From Bactericera cockerelli (lineage: Eukaryota; Arthropoda; Insecta; Hemiptera; Triozidae): a DNA stretch of 64,000 nt. The stretch's first letter is position 1. The number at the start of each line of letters is the position of its first letter. The stretch covers positions 50,464,085 through 50,528,084 of the forward strand of contig CM044957.1 in assembly GCA_024516035.1 (NCBI GenBank), given 5' to 3'. A program made the position numbers and the translations under genes. Under the pieces are notes generated by a model. That model did not search any database. It saw only the letters and a list, made by a program, of their open reading frames with translations, and was not told where the DNA came from. Below are positions 19,901-26,565 of this stretch, one piece after another.

Positions 19901-21466
19901 TTTTTTTCCAGGTTCCGTATTTCCAAATATTTCCATTTTATTCCAAATATTTTCCCAACACTTAGCTTCCCCACTATTCGTGAGTACTTTTTAAAGATAA
20001 ACAATGGACTTAACCTATAAAAGAAATGGAAGCAAGAATTTTATAAATTCATTTTGGTTAACCAAACTAGAAGAAGATTTTTCCTCTTCCAAAAGAAAAA
20101 TGACTTTCTTCCAGTTCGTCCATTTTACCAGTATAATCAGTATCAGTATAAACAGAAAAGTGAGAAGTTGTACTAGATGTACATGAATATCAGAACATAC
20201 CTGGACAGCTGTTTCGAGCTTATTTGCTCTCATCAGGTAGGTAATAGTTCTGAATATCCATATCATGAACTAACCTCTCTATTTTAATCAGTATAAACAG
20301 AAAAGTGAAAAGTTTATTCCTGTTGAATCCACTTTGGTTAGAAAGAAAAATACGGCTCGTGTTTGACTCACATCTTTGAGCTCCTTCTGGTCAGAAAGAA
20401 ATATACGGCTCGTGTTGGACTCACATTTTTGAGCTCCTTCTGGTTAGAAAGAAAAATACGGCTCGTGTTCCACTTACATCTTTGAGCTGCTTCTGGTTAG
20501 AAAGAAAAACACGGCTCGTGTTGGACTCACATCTTTGAGCTCCTTCTGGTTAGAAAGAAAAACACGGCTCGTGTTCCACTTACATCTTTGAGCTCCTTCT
20601 GGTCAGAAAGAAAAATACGGCTCGTGTTGGACTCACATCTTTGAGCTCCTTCTGGTTAGAAAGAAAAATACGGCTCGTGTTGGACTCACATCTTTGAGCT
20701 CCTTCTGGTTAGAAAGAAAAATACGGCTCGTGTTGGACTCACATCTTTGAGCTCCTTCTGGTTAGAAAGAAAAACACGGCTCGTGTTGGACTCACATCTT
20801 TGAGCTCCTTCTGGTTAGAAAGAAAAATACGGCTCGTGTTGGACTCACATCTTTGAGCTCCTTCTGGTTAGAAAGAAAAATACGGCTCGTGTTGGACTCA
20901 CATCTTTGAGCTCCTTCTGGTTAGAAAGAAAAACACGGCTCGTGTTGGACTCACATCCTTGAGCTCCTTCTGGTTAGAAAAAATAATATGAAGCCACTTT
21001 CTACACTTTTAGGATAAAATGAGAGAGAGAGTGAGGAAAAAAACGCTTGCATACGAGTCTGCAACCATTGGGACATTTTCATCTTTACTATTCAAGGTCT
21101 AAAACTTAACTGACCAAATTTCGTATTGTGCGCATGACACACACTTTTTCTCTTCTCTCTTTTTATAATTTAATATTTCGTTACATAATTTCGTTACATA
21201 ATTTCGTCACATAATTTTGGTTATGTGCCAGAGCAAAGACATGAAAATGTCAAAAATACGGCTCGTGTTAGACTCACATCTTCGAGCTCCTTCTGGTTAG
21301 AAAGAAAAACACGGCTCGTGTTCCACTTACATCTTTGAGCTCCTTCTCCTTGCGCCGCCTCTCCTTCTCCTCTCGCATGGCCTGCAGCTTGATCCTCTTC
21401 TTCTCCAGCTCCGCCTTCCTGTCCGCCATCTTGGGGTTCAGCTGGAAGCCCTTGGGGAAATTAATG
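1..21466 (-). CDS. sw: Cytoplasmic dynein 1 intermediate chain (5' two thirds)
   Basis: This subunit scaffolds the dynein motor: its N-terminus binds dynactin p150/NudE, the middle binds the Tctex, LC8 and roadblock light chains, and the C-terminal WD40 propeller binds the heavy chain. Ten coding exons join in phase: 21331-21429, 19432-19531, 18711-18804, 17304-17425, 8809-8856, 7276-7452, 4706-4862, 1932-2186, 937-1054 and 1-124 (continuing past the edge), giving 431 residues; the family is usually about 600-650. Visible are the charged N-terminal helix ([15 protein letters not shown]), an LC8 motif KATQT (about residues 125-129), a roadblock-binding helix (about 214-265) and the start of the WD40 domain ([30 protein letters not shown]). 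The start was chosen because it matches the family N-terminus. Introns are repeat-laden and one contains a micro-exon-like array. Family assignment is firm; use of alternative exons is unknown. Confidence 0.95.
149..491. mobile_element. piggyBac-type MITE with TTAA ends
   Basis: Left end TTAACACATTCAGCGCCA and right end TGGCGCTGAATGTGTTAA are perfect inverted repeats including the TTAA target. The interior has repeats of GTGTACACTATA and no transposase. It sits in the intron between sw exons 9 and 10. Confidence 0.8.
590..780 (-). mobile_element. SINE family G fragment
   Basis: Shares TTAACGTCCTGG, GACGGGGGTTTTACCCTCC and the CAGCCTGGGTAGGGCCGG block with fuller copies at 58940-59255 and 25205-25500. 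Lacks the tRNA-like head. Confidence 0.6.
937..1054 (-). CDS. sw: sw coding exon 9
   Basis: 118 bp, residues 351-390, starting [19 protein letters not shown] and ending SAHT in phase 0. Acceptor TTTCAG, donor GTAAGT. It exactly fills the gap between exons 8 and 10 of the WD40 domain. Confidence 0.95.
1078..1500 (+). mobile_element. Repeat tail (GGTGGAAGAGATTGCC) plus SINE family B 3' part
   Basis: 1078-1180 carries GGGTGGAAGAGATTGCCAAG and AATAACCCC, also present at 61882-62120, which looks like a LINE or SINE 3' tail. 1225-1420 matches 12605-12790 closely. 1420-1500 is the SINE B tail (GAAAATGCTTTGAGCATTAA). Confidence 0.55.
1500..1925. other. sw intron 8, low-complexity sequence
   Basis: AT-rich with T runs at 1687-1705 and short A/T repeats. 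No gene, hairpin or recognised repeat beyond the flanking SINE tail. Confidence 0.5.
1932..2186 (-). CDS. sw: sw coding exon 8 (start of WD40 domain)
   Basis: 255 bp, residues 267-351, with [20 protein letters not shown] and [10 protein letters not shown], the first WD40 blade. The donor is GTACGT at 1926-1931; the family alignment (FAK-F) fixes this junction. Higher GC than the surroundings. Confidence 0.95.
2205..2500. mobile_element. (TAA)n, SINE E tail and SINE C head fragments
   Basis: 2215-2252 is a (TAA)n run. 2252-2350 matches the SINE E tail (ATATCGCCTTATTT, CCAGCAGTAAGCCCAAGACA). 2385-2457 is a minus-strand tRNA-like head (CGCTGGGAATCGAACCCAGG) of family C. Confidence 0.65.
2505..2828. 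mobile_element. MITE, same family as 21003-21255, with ATCGAT-rich insert
   Basis: Outer parts match the copy in the sw intron 1 array. This copy has an extra 2637-2745 block with repeated ATATCGAT motifs. Imperfect terminal GACATTTTCAT/ATGAAAATGTC inverted repeats. Confidence 0.65.
2888..4083. mobile_element. 1.2-kb TIR element nested in SINE E
   Basis: Perfect 16-bp ends CCATGCGCGGATATAG / CTATATCCGCGCATGG. Inside are a (CA)n tract (about 2998-3077), roughly 165-bp direct repeats from 3090 to 3520, and five or six repeats of about 78 bp (3625-3990) carrying GTGCCCCCCTA and ATTGAGATC. It splits a SINE E copy whose halves (TGTCCCGG before, TCCCGGCTGGG after) share CCCGG at the break. No transposase seen. 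Confidence 0.75.
4084..4166 (-). mobile_element. SINE family E tRNA-like head
   Basis: On the minus strand it reads as a near-complete cloverleaf with pairing acceptor ends (GTCCCGG / CCGGGA), an A-box-like TAGCTCAGTGGTAAAGGC and a B-box GGGTTCAAAACCC. It recurs at 11520-11590 and 17170-17265, so it is a SINE head, not a single tRNA gene. Confidence 0.7.
4170..4700. other. sw intron 7 filler
   Basis: AT-rich sequence with a fragment of SINE D (4521-4570, CTTATCGATCAAGCTACTGA). No exon found in either strand. Confidence 0.45.
4706..4862 (-). CDS. sw: sw coding exon 7 (roadblock-binding helix)
   Basis: 157 bp, residues 214-267. [20 protein letters not shown] followed by [10 protein letters not shown] is the amphipathic region that binds roadblock/LC7 light chains in this family. 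Donor GTGAGT, acceptor CTCACAG; ends in phase 2. Three copies of a 54-bp repeat start at the acceptor side. Confidence 0.94.
4866..5025. repeat. 54-bp tandem repeat, three copies, at sw exon 7 acceptor
   Basis: Three units containing GGTAGTGAAAGGGACATTAG and ending GTTAGCACGT. The first begins within a few bases of the exon 7 acceptor, inside the intron. Confidence 0.8.
5085..5262 (+). mobile_element. SINE family B, internally deleted
   Basis: Head GTGCACTGGTAGTCAAGTGG, tail GGTTAGGTGGTAGAAAATGC through CTTCCACTAAA. About 25 bp are missing in the B-box region. Confidence 0.75.
5265..6310. other. sw intron 6: repeat fragments
   Basis: 5500-5620 and 5740-5820 contain SINE D pieces (ACCACCGACCTCCAGGTTA). 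6060-6300 has three imperfect copies of a 70-80-bp unit (GGAATATTTCGGTTGGATTC). No exon seen. Confidence 0.5.
6319..6437. mobile_element. Family H MITE (CCGTATTTATGAACAG)
   Basis: Inverted ends CCGTATTTATGAACAG and CTGTTCATAAATACG enclose about 85 bp. Two more copies lie at 16011-16287. Confidence 0.8.
6552..6860. mobile_element. Family J MITE interrupted by a second repeat
   Basis: Outer halves (GGCGGAATTAATA... and TTTTGTCTATTAATTTCGCCC) match the 120-bp family at 18877-19013. The 6657-6815 insert (TCAGTATAAATAGAAAAGTG, CGAGCTTATTTGCTCTCATC) recurs at 20130-20310. Confidence 0.65.
6939..7262 (-). mobile_element. SINE family A
   Basis: About 310 bp. On the minus strand a tRNA-like head (AGCTCAGTGGTTAAGCACTC, B-box GGGTTCGAACCCC) is followed by a conserved body (CGCCCATCAGAGGGGAG) and ends in a poly-A-like tract. 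Other copies at 21765, 25505, 46290 and 56485. It sits about 13 bp from the sw exon 6 donor. Confidence 0.8.
7276..7452 (-). CDS. sw: sw coding exon 6
   Basis: 177 bp, residues 155-214, starting [19 protein letters not shown]: an acidic linker, then a Pro/Lys-rich stretch ending KKEEPKPS. Donor GTAAGT. A tRNA-like SINE head lies about 17 bp into the downstream intron. Phase 1 in and out. Confidence 0.93.
7510..7665. repeat. 34-bp tandem repeat, four to five copies, in sw intron 5
   Basis: Degenerate units around CTTATCTAACCGTACTTAGG, upstream of the exon 6 acceptor. No coding potential seen. Confidence 0.75.
7670..8800. other. sw intron 5, no gene seen
   Basis: Two related stretches (7445-7500 and 7855-7920, GGTAAATAAGT-TGCTCTC) suggest a local duplication including the start of the intron beside exon 6. 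The rest is AT-rich unique-looking sequence with no convincing ORF. Confidence 0.45.
8809..8856 (-). CDS. sw: sw coding exon 5 (48 bp)
   Basis: Small exon coding [16 protein letters not shown], a conserved family segment. Acceptor CCCAAAG, donor GTAAAT, phase 1 in and out, so it could be skipped without losing frame. The upstream intron, back to exon 4, is about 8.4 kb. Confidence 0.93.
8860..10450. other. sw intron 4, first part, unique AT-rich sequence
   Basis: No tRNA-like head, TIR or coding-like ORF recognised. ORFs of 77-100 codons here have low-complexity translations. Confidence 0.5.
10455..10858. mobile_element. TIR element (MITE) with arms of about 130 bp
   Basis: Left arm motifs GAAATTTCCCTCCATTAT and GATGGTTCTAGTGATTATTA recur inverted at 10760-10835. 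Short central loop; no ORF. Confidence 0.8.
10971..11322. mobile_element. TIR element (MITE) starting TCCAGAAACACTC
   Basis: Left CTCCAAATCTCCC...ACTGTCACACAACGCACTC is mirrored at 11225-11275, and TCCAGAAACACTC pairs with GAGTGTTTCTGGA at the right end. Confidence 0.8.
11395..11592 (-). mobile_element. SINE family E
   Basis: Tail ATATCGCCTTATTT, body CCCATTATTCCAGCAGTAAG, head with B-box GGGTTTCGAACCCAC read on the minus strand. Useful as the unbroken reference for the copies split at 2888 and 48201. Confidence 0.75.
11600..12490. other. sw intron 4 with a short tandem repeat
   Basis: 12105-12225 holds three copies of a unit with AAATCATTGATTAGTTGATT and TGTCACTGAATGT. Otherwise AT-rich, nothing recognised. 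Confidence 0.5.
12496..12916 (+). mobile_element. SINE B head and tail around a second repeat tail
   Basis: 12496-12600 is a SINE B head (GTGCACTGGTAGTAAAGTGG). 12605-12790 matches 1225-1420 (TAGGGCTGTCGGCTACGAAA). 12790-12916 is a SINE B tail. Looks like a composite or nested insertion. Confidence 0.6.
12920..15290. other. sw intron 4, repeat fragments
   Basis: Contains a LINE-like piece (13210-13260, also at 32330-32380), a poly-T run (13886-13914), and A/T-rich sequence. 14930-15030 has three short repeats of TTTCCTGCTTACAYAAGTCC type. No exon recognised. Confidence 0.4.
15285..15480 (-). mobile_element. SINE G fragment
   Basis: TTTAACGTCGCTTTCAACTA with GACGGGGGTGTTACCCTCCA, related to the block at 22560-22620 and family G bodies. 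Confidence 0.5.
16011..16287. mobile_element. Two family H MITEs in tandem
   Basis: Copies at 16011-16133 and 16159-16287, each with inverted CCGTATTTATGARCAG ends. Both are preceded by GTTTAGGATCTAGTTKTAC, so MITE plus flank was duplicated as a unit of about 148 bp. Confidence 0.8.
16471..16722. mobile_element. TIR element starting TTAGGGC
   Basis: Left TTAGGGCCGTATTATGAAAC and right GTTTCATAATTCAGCCCTAA are inverted. A half copy with TAATCCTGTTTCATGATTCG lies at 19835-19867. Confidence 0.8.
17000..17265 (-). mobile_element. Two SINE E heads
   Basis: 17020-17110 and 17165-17265 both show CCCACRACCTCTGG, TTAACCACTGAGCTAC and CCGGCTGGG-like segments on the plus strand, i.e. tRNA-like heads on the minus strand. 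The second ends about 38 bp from sw exon 4. Confidence 0.65.
17304..17425 (-). CDS. sw: sw coding exon 4 (Tctex and LC8 binding)
   Basis: 122 bp, residues 98-139. The segment [20 protein letters not shown] is the conserved light-chain region; KATQT fits the K-x-T-Q-T LC8 motif. Acceptor TGCTTCAG, donor GTGAGT, ends in phase 1. Confidence 0.95.
17713..17917 (-). mobile_element. SINE family B, full copy
   Basis: Tail CTCTTTAGTGGAAGGTAACC to head ACTTGACTACCAGTGCAC, about 205 bp, with B-box (GGATTCGAACC) in between. Confidence 0.8.
18090..18330 (-). mobile_element. SINE family C
   Basis: Contains TGGGTAGCGCAGAATTATAG, the body AGGTATGAGTGGA and the tRNA-like GGATCGAACCCAGATG; related to 26285, 33390 and 59440. 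Confidence 0.7.
18470..18620 (+). mobile_element. LINE-like 3' tail
   Basis: GGTGGAAGAGAAAGCCTCAG, TTTAACCTCGCCCCTTGGTT, then TTTGCCAGTAAAGTGTTTTT. The same tail at 46238-46645 is split by a SINE A. No reverse transcriptase ORF in the window. Confidence 0.5.
18711..18804 (-). CDS. sw: sw coding exon 3
   Basis: 94 bp, residues 67-98, a Ser/Thr/Asn-rich linker of the type seen between the N-terminal helix and the light-chain sites. Acceptor TTTTCAG, donor GTGAGT, ends in phase 2. This is the least conserved exon, but the reading frame joins exons 2 and 4 exactly. Confidence 0.88.
18877..19013. mobile_element. Family J MITE
   Basis: AGGGCGAAATTAATAGACAA at left and GTCTATTAATTCCGTCCT at right are inverted. 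Core TACACAGTACGCAATCCGTG recurs at 21530-21670, with relatives at 6552, 35555 and 51455. Confidence 0.75.
19024..19224 (+). mobile_element. SINE family B, full copy
   Basis: Head GTGCACTCGTAGTCAAGTG, B-box GGCTCGAATCC, tail GGTTAGGTGGTAGAAAATG through CTTCCACTAAA. Confidence 0.8.
19250..19430 (-). mobile_element. SINE family F abutting sw exon 2 donor
   Basis: On the minus strand GTGGCTCAGTGGTTAAGAGC and the B-box GGGTTCAAATCC form a tRNA-like head, followed by CCGTTTCCGGAATGGCATGG. Other copies at 26850-27036 and 36225-36395. The head begins within about 10 bp of the exon 2 donor GTGAGT. Confidence 0.75.
19432..19531 (-). CDS. sw: sw coding exon 2
   Basis: 100 bp, residues 34-67, with the conserved [12 protein letters not shown] segment. 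The donor is GTGAGT, and a SINE starts within a few bases of it. The acceptor CACAG is preceded by a (TATCT)n repeat that forms the pyrimidine tract. Ends in phase 1. Confidence 0.93.
19541..19592. repeat. (AGATA)n microsatellite at sw exon 2 acceptor
   Basis: About ten perfect AGATA units. On the transcribed minus strand this reads (TATCT)n followed by TTTGTCACAG and exon 2, so it supplies the pyrimidine tract of that acceptor. Confidence 0.9.
20130..20330. mobile_element. Repeat shared with 6657-6815
   Basis: TCAGTATAAACAGAAAAGTG, CTGTTTCGAGCTTATTTGCT and CTAACCTCTCTATTTTA occur in both. Ends are imperfectly inverted. A trace also lies at 39517-39570. Confidence 0.6.
20334..21330 (-). repeat. 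53-bp tandem array of candidate micro-exons, sw intron 1
   Basis: Thirteen copies of a 53-bp unit. Cassettes are at 20372, 20425, 20478, 20531, 20584, 20637, 20690, 20743, 20796, 20849, 20902, 20955 and 21278, each 15 nt; the last is exactly 53 bp from the end of exon 1 at 21331. Read on the minus strand, each unit has a pyrimidine run ending TTTCTAACCAG, then AAGGAGCTCAAAGAT (KELKD) and donor GTGAGT or GTAAGT. Variants code KELKN, KQLKD and KELED; none has a stop. The unit clearly arose by duplication of the exon 1/intron border. The 38-nt gap between cassettes is probably too short to splice as an intron. A MITE interrupts the array between copies 12 and 13. Confidence 0.9.
21003..21255. 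mobile_element. MITE inserted in the 53-bp array
   Basis: Shares long stretches with 2505-2828 (CGCTTGCATACGAGTCTGCA, then TTTCGTTACATAATTTCGT). Ends carry an imperfect inverted motif, GACATTTTCAT near the left and ATGAAAATGTC at the right. Boundaries are approximate. Confidence 0.65.
21331..21466 (-). CDS. sw: sw exon with start codon (coding 21331-21429)
   Basis: ATG is at 21429-21427 and codes residues 1-33, ending KEKELKD in phase 0 at a GTAAGT donor. A pyrimidine-rich acceptor (GTTTCAG) lies just upstream at about 21467, so 21430-21466 is probably 5' UTR. That stretch is open in frame with the ATG (it would read [12 protein letters not shown]), so an upstream coding start cannot be excluded, but known family members start at this ATG. 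Confidence 0.9.
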
Positions 21467-21474
21467 CTGAAACA

Positions 21475-21765
21475 GTCATGGAAATTCAGGGCGAAAAATC
21501 AAACACAAAATCGAGATCCACGGCGAAATTGATAGACAAAGGGCTGAATTAATAGACAACATCAATAACATTAGTCGTTGGTAAGTGTCGGTTTTTCCTA
21601 TCTTGCACAGTACGCAATCCGTACTCAGCGCCACAGAGGTATTACAAAAACGTCTATTAATTCCGCCCAAATTTTATATCTCTAGTCGTTGCTAAGCGTC
21701 AGCTTTCCCTTCCTTACACAGTACGCATTAGCGCCACAGAGGTATTACAAAAACGTCCATTTTTT
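21475..21765. mobile_element. Family J MITEs, clustered
   Basis: 21530-21670 is a full copy (ATTAATAGACA... to TCTATTAATTCCGCCC). Partial copies flank it at 21480-21530 and 21675-21760. Confidence 0.65.
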
Positions 21766-22078
21766 TTATATTTTTTTTTATTTAAGATGAGTGTTTCACA
21801 GCCGTTTTTATTTCGTAGCCATGAAACAGGAGCTACTGTAGACGCTTGTGGTCTGTGTTGTAGCCTACTCATCCCGTAGTATGCCTCCCCTCTGATGGGC
21901 GAGAAGTGACACAATACTTGCCAATTAGGTGCTGGGTCAACACGAGCGCACCGGAGGGTATCCCTTACAAACAATTGTAACCAAATTAAAAATACAAATT
22001 TTTTGTCGGCGCGGGGATTTGAACCCGGGACCTTCCGCATGGCAAGCGATTGCTTAACCACTGAGAAAATCGCGCTTG
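21765..22078 (-). mobile_element. SINE family A
   Basis: Same structure as 6939-7262, with GATTTGAACCCGGGACCTTC and AAACAGGAGCTACTGTAGAC. Located just 5' of the sw start exon. Confidence 0.8.
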
Positions 22079-22079
22079 T

Positions 22080-23550
22080 CATGACTTAACATTCGTTTTT
22101 CCCATCTAAGACCGTACGCAAATCGAGACTCAGCGCCACAGATGTATTAAAATTTTAATTACGATAGGGACTGATAAGATTCTCGTATACCGGTGTAAAA
22201 GTGTAACACCTTCTAATACTACCAGTTTACATAAGGAAAAAATGGAAGAAATCGACAGATGAGGATACGGAAGTAGAATCAATTTTCCAATTTTTTTCGC
22301 GATACTTATAAAACAGACTGTGTGGATTGGCAATGAGAAACGTGTTGTGAAGCATTGTAGAGAGAAGCAAACAAGAGAGAACAACCGAGTCACTTACGTA
22401 ACAGAAGTAACTTTGCTTTTGTCCGCCTCCCCTGGAGCGGGGGGTTTCGGGTTCGATTCCGACATGATGGGTAGTTTTTTCGCGATCACTGCACTCGAGG
22501 AAGTATCACTTTTACTTCCGAGAAATTTCTAATATTAGAACTCGGAAGTATTTTTCTTTAATTTGGATTTAACGTTGCTTTCAACTGCATGGTCGTATGA
22601 CGACGGAGTATCACTTTATATCCTCCCTAAAAATCTTGCATGATGAGTTGGAGGAAATAGTTGATCTGTGTTATCATTCTCGCTGGTTGAAAAAAACTTC
22701 AAATACAGTCAACTATATCCGTGTGTACTGAGCGCCATACAATTTCAAACATTCACTGGTAGGTCTGGCAGGTTGGAATGTCTACACAGGTTAGGAAAAA
22801 ATAGCGAGTAGCAAAATTCCATGAGGAGTTTTTCTTCTTCGAAATAATTCAGAATCTGCTGAGCAAACACTGACAAATTCGTGATCATGCTTTAATGATT
22901 TCACGGGGTGTTATCATTCACAATGTACTTTCTCGTAAACCACCATAAATTAAAAAACCAAAGTTGCTCAGGAGGTTGTGAAACGTCCAGAAATATAAAA
23001 TCGGAGCAAAAAAATATTTTTATTTATTTTTTACAAAAATGCCTACAATAAGTAAGTATCTATATATTTTATTTTTTATAATACAAAATACAATATTGCA
23101 GAAATAAACAGATATAGATAAAGTAAAAAAAAAAATATTTTTATACAAGAAATAAATTTATAATTAGAGTTATAGACTAATATAGGTGACTAATTTTGCT
23201 TTTTTTAAATTATTATTTTTTTAGACTGCTTTACACATGAAAATCTAATTGAACATCAAAAATTTACTCTAAAACAGAACTTGTGCGAAATAAATTCACC
23301 AATACACATTGTACATCACTATTACACGGAACAAGAAACGCGAGAAAATTCCAGTACCAGGTTTTCCTCACGACATGCCGCGAGCAACTGATAGAGATAG
23401 ACTGACACCGATAGTACTGACATCATGCTAAACTTAGCACTGGCACCTGTGTAAATAGCACTATGCACCCGTAGTCAATCTAGTCAAATTTCTCATGCTG
23501 GGAGCTGGCAAATGCTATCTCGCAAAGTGATAAGAAAAGCTTCGTTCAAA
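22080..23550. other. Region 5' of sw, no exon identified
   Basis: 22395-22480 contains a tRNA-like B-box (GGGTTCGATTCC). 22560-22620 is a SINE G fragment. 22980-23330 is very AT-rich. An upstream sw exon or promoter may lie here, but I see no signal that fixes one. Confidence 0.4.
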
Positions 23551-23554
23551 GTTA

Positions 23555-23990
23555 TCATGTATTTGTTCATCACTTTCGTGATATCACAACTACGCAAACT
23601 CGCTTTGCTAATTCTACGCTGAAACCGGAACTTGAACCACCGACCTCCAGGTTACAAGTCGGCCGCCTCATCGATCTAGCTGAGGTCAAAAAGCTTCATT
23701 CAAAATTTTCATCCCGTACCGCATCTTCGGAACTAAGAGGTAAAATATCAGAAGTCAAGATTTTACTTTTGAGTATATCTGATGTAAAACACCTGTATCT
23801 TTTTTTTTCTTTTTCTTTTTATGTGAAAAACATATTTTGTATATAAAAGTTATCATATTTGTGGTTATCACTTTCGTGATATCACAACTACTCAAACTCG
23901 CTTTACTAAAAATACTCTGAAACCGGGACTTGAACCACCGACCTCCAGGTTACAAGTCCGCTGCCTTATCGATCAAACTACTGAGGTCAT
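23555..23990 (-). mobile_element. Two SINE family D copies
   Basis: 23555-23690 and 23845-23985 share ATCACTTTCGTGATATCACA, ACCACCGACCTCCAGGTTAC and TATCGATCAAACTACTGAGG-like heads. On the minus strand these are tRNA-like heads followed by a short tail. Confidence 0.75.
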
Positions 23991-25200
23991 ATATTTTGTA
24001 TATATAAATTCACAATAAAATTAATTGAAATTGCATTTTTTATTTGGGGCCGTGTCCTGAAGAAAGGCAGGCGACTTTTCATTTCTGTTAACGAATGGAC
24101 TCGCCCTGAATTGGTATCAAGAACATGGGATTTCAGTATTTTGTTACACACACACCCCACCCCCAGTACCTATAGTGCAAGTATTTTTTGTATAGGACTA
24201 TCTGAGTTATCTCAGGAGGAATAAAAAATTAAAAAATAGAAGAAAAAAAAAATAAAGAAAAAAAAGGCTGTATAACAAGGTTTCATTCACTGTTACCTAT
24301 ATTGCAACTATTTTTCTTCGTTTATTTTAGTATATTATCGCAAAATATTATCTTAATAAGTTGGAGGTTGTAACATCACACTACTTTTAGGTGCCAAATA
24401 AGACTACATTATTTTCCACAGATAATGGAAACTTCCTACCAGTTATGTGTTAAAATTATTGTTTTATTATTTAAATTTGCATTAGATTTCTGTTCAGAGA
24501 TTTTCCTGAGAAAAGTAAACCACGTGCATTCAATTAAAAAGTTCCAATAAAAAGAACCAATAAGATAATTTAAAAAAAAACACTAGATGAGTATCTAGTC
24601 ATATAAATACATAATTCTTTTTTATTTAAATTTATTAGAAATTCTTTTTTTGTATGTATGTACTTAAAATTGAATAAAATATTGAAATAACCACTATGTA
24701 CGAAAATAACTTGTCCTGTAATTTGTACATTTTTTTTTTTATAAAGGCTATTTAATTTATTTATACACAGTACTCCTCCAGTGGAGAAAGAACGCAGACA
24801 ACAAGACAGAGACCGCTACTAGGTAGGTTTCCCGAACTCGTGTAGATTAAGAACTGATGTTTCACAATTATTCGACGAGGAAAATGTGAAAATCAATTGA
24901 AAATTTTACGCTCTACTCTGAGGAACACGGTAGCGGGCCAGAGCAAAGCTTCACATCACTCGCTCTTGTGACATCCAGCACATAATACAAAAACATTATT
25001 AAATTTGTACATACAAACTAAACCTCAATATCAGTTTAGAAGTTAGTTCAAAGAAACAGTGAAAAAAAAAGAAGTATGAAATGAGAAAAAAAGAAAAAAA
25101 TAATTTCAAAGATTGATTTTAATGCTGTGTAGGAAGGCTACTACAATTTTATATGTAGCAGTTCGTTGAAAATAAAATTTTAATTGTTTCTCTCTCAAGA
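23990..25200. other. AT-rich intergenic sequence
   Basis: No recognised gene or repeat. A GC-richer patch at 24770-24830 is a possible non-coding exon, without support. Confidence 0.4.
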
Positions 25201-25204
25201 ATGT

Positions 25205-25500
25205 CATACAGCCAGACTCCGTGGCGTAACGGTTGTGACTACTGCCCGTAGTCCAGAGATCCTTAGTTCGATTCCTGGTCGGTGCAGACTTTTCGAACAG
25301 AAAATTCTGTTCCCTCCGAACTAGTGAGGCTGGCATTTCTAGCGCTACCAGTAAACCCCCGTCCTGACTATCTATCTTAATCAGGACGTTAAAACCAAAG
25401 AGAATCAACTGGTCAGAATAGATCTAACTAGGTCGCAGTGTTAATTTTATTGTTAGGGTTTCAAGGAAAACCCTACAACCAACCAGGTCAGATAATAATA
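25205..25500 (+). mobile_element. SINE family G, full copy
   Basis: Head CTCCGTGGCGTAACGGTTGT with B-box TAGTTCGATTCC, then CCGAACTAGTGAGGCTGGCA, tail TAGGTCGCAGTGTTAATTTT. An inverted copy lies at 58940-59255. Confidence 0.75.
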
Positions 25501-25504
25501 ATTA

Positions 25505-25790
25505 ACTTTTTTATTTCACAGTCATAAAACAGCATCTACTATAGATATAGACGCTTGTGGAATGTGTTCGCCCTTTCCATAGTATAGGCCCCTCTGATGG
25601 GCGAGAAATGACACAATACTTCCAATTCAGTCGCTGCGCTGGGTCAACCCGAGCGCAGCGGAAGGTATTCCTCACATAGAACTGTAACCAAAATTTGAAC
25701 ACATTATTTTTGTCGGCGCGGTGGTTCGAACCCGGGATCTTGCGCATGACAAGCGAGCATCTTACCACCGAGCTAATAGTGCGCTCAATA
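25505..25790 (-). mobile_element. SINE family A
   Basis: Contains CCTCTGATGGGCGAGAAATG and the B-box GGTTCGAACCCGGGATC. A further tRNA-like head (CGAACCCACGACCTC) joins it at 25785-25850. Confidence 0.75.
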
Positions 25791-26284
25791 TTCGAACCCA
25801 CGACCTCTTGACGAGCTGTAGTCACAACCGTGACACCGCGGAGGTTGGCTGGTTCCGGCTTGACCTGGTTGGGCATATTATGATTCAAATCCTGTCCCGT
25901 CAGACCAGATATCGACACAGTGAAACATTATAAATTTTACAAGGAATGCTCATTCCAGAGATCTATTGAGTCGACCAGATTTGAGTATCAAAAAGCTCAA
26001 ATTTAAAAAATGGACACTTTGAAAAGCTAAAAATCTCTCAAACACTGCAATTAGAAACCATAACAAATTTCAGCTTAATCGGACTTGCTAGCAAGTATTT
26101 GAAAAGGCTCATTTGAAATCTCAACTTTTAAATAATGGCCTTTTTGGATAGCACATAACCTCACTGAACTTGTCATTGGTAACCGTGAAAATTTTCAGAT
26201 CAATCCGACTTGTGGTTCTCGAGTTTTAGCGTTTTAAATATTCACACACACACAAACGAATCATTTTACAATATAAAATAAAAA

Positions 26285-26565
26285 TAAATAGATGTGTTTA
26301 ATTGTGTTATTATATCACAATTTTAGTGGGTAGCGCAGAATTATAGGACTTTTCCATATCTTTTAATATCCTAATATCTTATTTTTGCCTATAATTCTGC
26401 CACTGGTCGCTGCTCACATTAAAGCAGCTACTCATTTTTCCTCACGAGGTATGAATGGCCACCCAAGAACAGAGCAGAAAAAATCTTACCCCGCTGGGGA
26501 TCGAACCCGGGTTACCGTGCGTACAATGCCTAGCGCGCAAACTCACTCGGCCACGGTGACTTCTT
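26285..26565 (-). mobile_element. SINE family C
   Basis: GGGTAGCGCAGAATTATAGG, GCAGCTACTCATTTTTCCTC and GGGGATCGAACCCGGGTTAC on the plus strand. Confidence 0.8.
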
